Assembly: GCA_021736565.1 (NCBI GenBank)
Contig: JAIPFO010000225.1
Location: 1 to 6,437 of the forward strand
DNA length: 6,437 nucleotides
Direction: 5' to 3'
DNA from: Phycisphaerae bacterium
GTDB lineage: Bacteria > Planctomycetota > Phycisphaerae > Sedimentisphaerales > SM23-30
Under the pieces are notes generated by a model. That model made no database searches and was not told the origin of the DNA. It saw nothing but the letters and a program-made list of their open reading frames with translations. The translations under genes and the position numbers were made by a program. Every line of letters begins with the position of its first letter. Position 1 is the stretch's first letter. Positions 5,179 to 6,437 of the stretch are shown piece by piece.

Positions 5179-6437
5179 TCAATCATTATTGTCAAGAATG
5201 GTCATAAATGCTTTCTGGGGAATATTGACAGAGCCAACACTCTTCATTCGCAGCTTACCCTCTTTCTGCTTTTTGAGGACTTTCATCTTGCGAGTCACAT
5301 CGCCGCCGTACAGTTTTGCGGTCACATCTTTACGAAACGCCTTGATCGTCTCGCGGGCAATTATTTTCCCACCAATCGCCACCTGCAAGGGCACTTCAAA
5401 CTGGTGCCGGGGAATGGCCCGACGCAACCGGATCAACAAACGCCTGCCGCGATGTTCGGCATTGCTGCGATGCACAATAATGGACAGCGCGTCAACGGGT
5501 ATCGCATTGACCAGGATGTCGATCTTGACCAGGTTACTCTTTTCAAAGCCGAGCAATTCATAGTCCATCGTCGCATAGCCGTGCGAGACCCCTTTAAGGA
5601 CATCGTAAAAATCATAGACGATTTCCGCCAGGGGGGCCTTGAAGTCCATGATCACACGGGTGGTACTGATATACTCCGTTTTTATAAGCGTACACCGACG
5701 CTCTTCGGCCAACTGCATGATCGAACCAATACTGTCACTGGGTGTGATGATCTCCAAACGCACAAAAGGTTCTCGCAGCTCTTCGATCTGACTGGGGTCG
5801 GGCATCTGACTGGGGGAATCGATACGAGTCATCACACCATCAGTCGTCACTACTTCATAACTTACCGTGGGGGCGGTTTGTACCACTTCAAGATTATTCT
5901 CTCGCTCGAGTCGCTCCTGGATAATTTCCATATGCAACAGACCCAAAAAACCACAGCGAAAACCAAATCCCAATGCCGGTGAATTCTGCGGGGCAAACGT
6001 AAAACTGGAATCGTTTAATTGCAGTTTATCAAATGCCTGCCGCAATTTCGTATAGTCGGTATTCGTACCCGGATAGAAATCTGAAAAGACCATCTGCATC
6101 GGCTTCTCATAACCCGGCAGCGGCTTATCGGTAGGATGAAGAGCATCGGTAATCGTATCGCCAATGGTCACATCCGAGAGTTTTCGTATATTGGCGATCA
6201 GGTAGCCCACTTCACCGGTCCCTAATTCATTAATGGCCGTCATGTGCGGGGTAAACTTACCCAGTTCGGTAATAAGATATTCCCGCCCCCTTTCCATCAT
6301 GCGAATTTTCTGGCCTTTGGTCAATTTACCGGCCATAAGACGAATATAGCAAATTACTCCGCGATATTCATCAAAATGACTGTCAAAGATCAAAGCCGCC
6401 GGCTGTTCCTTCGATCGATCGGGCGGCGGCGGCAGCA
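5179..6437 (-). CDS. lepA: elongation factor 4 (LepA), 3' part, gene continues beyond the right edge
   Basis: LepA/EF4 is a ribosome-binding translational GTPase, implicated in back-translocation and 30S assembly. The visible 418 residues correspond to roughly residue 185 onward of a protein of about 600; the GTP-binding domain lies outside the window. The fragment opens with the LPPPP linker and ALIFDSHFDEYRG, the start of the beta-barrel domain II. LGFGFRCGFLGLLHMEI at about 155-171 is a LepA hallmark and ELREPF at about 219 opens the EF-G-like domain. The LepA-specific C-terminal domain follows, with the Lys/Arg-rich block KLYGGDVTRKMKVLKKQKEGK at about 374-394 and the end MKSVGSVNIPQKAFMTILDNND. 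The frame stays open without a stop to the window edge, so internal start codons such as the TTG near 6393 are not the gene start. accB follows with its own promoter. Confidence 0.97.
   Translation of the reverse strand, partial: LPPPPDRSKEQPAALIFDSHFDEYRGVICYIRLMAGKLTKGQKIRMMERGREYLITELGKFTPHMTAINELGTGEVGYLIANIRKLSDVTIGDTITDALHPTDKPLPGYEKPMQMVFSDFYPGTNTDYTKLRQAFDKLQLNDSSFTFAPQNSPALGFGFRCGFLGLLHMEIIQERLERENNLEVVQTAPTVSYEVVTTDGVMTRIDSPSQMPDPSQIEELREPFVRLEIITPSDSIGSIMQLAEERRCTLIKTEYISTTRVIMDFKAPLAEIVYDFYDVLKGVSHGYATMDYELLGFEKSNLVKIDILVNAIPVDALSIIVHRSNAEHRGRRLLIRLRRAIPRHQFEVPLQVAIGGKIIARETIKAFRKDVTAKLYGGDVTRKMKVLKKQKEGKLRMKSVGSVNIPQKAFMTILDNND

Noticed and set aside
5062..5982. 306-codon plus-strand open frame over the 3' part of lepA
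   Set aside because: It is antisense to strongly conserved LepA coding sequence and starts inside the accB promoter region. It shows no recognisable domain and is best explained as a shadow frame.

Overview
The window is a compact bacterial chromosomal segment of housekeeping metabolism. Apart from a short tail at the left edge, every gene lies on the minus strand. Reading in the direction of transcription (right to left), the order is: lepA (EF4; 3' two thirds, continuing past the right edge), accB (biotin carboxyl carrier protein), accC (biotin carboxylase), pfp (pyrophosphate-type 6-phosphofructokinase), lysA (diaminopimelate decarboxylase). A convergent plus-strand reading frame ends at position 72 and may be the end of a neighbouring gene. 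The organism is Gram-negative-like. The wording of LysA (TGKKETKFGVD block, KGCSN at the PLP lysine) and the PPi-type PFK suggest Planctomycetota or a relative. This is a judgement from memory of family sequences, with low to moderate confidence.

Layout: lepA ends at 5179 and is followed by a 270-bp spacer. That spacer holds an imperfect hairpin just after lepA and an almost perfect sigma-70 promoter (TTGACA, 17 bp, TAAAAT) that should start the acc transcript about 137 nt before accB. accB and accC are separated by an unusually long 256-bp spacer. It contains a 120-bp segment bounded by 12-bp inverted repeats (one mismatch) and filled with smaller palindromes. accC and pfp are 7 bp apart, with the pfp ribosome-binding site overlapping the accC stop region, so they are very probably cotranscribed and translationally coupled. 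The 201-bp pfp-lysA spacer carries a set of inverted repeats compatible with a closed multi-helix RNA, then a strong intrinsic terminator, then lysA.

How the genes work together: AccB and AccC form the biotin-carrying half of acetyl-CoA carboxylase, the first step of fatty-acid synthesis; accA and accD are not in the window. Pfp acts reversibly at the fructose-6-phosphate step of glycolysis and uses PPi, a by-product of anabolism. LysA makes lysine from the peptidoglycan precursor meso-diaminopimelate. The clearest non-routine signals are non-coding: the structured pfp-lysA leader and the inverted-repeat segment between accB and accC. I see no phage, CRISPR, transposase, tRNA or rRNA sequence, and no wholly new protein system.
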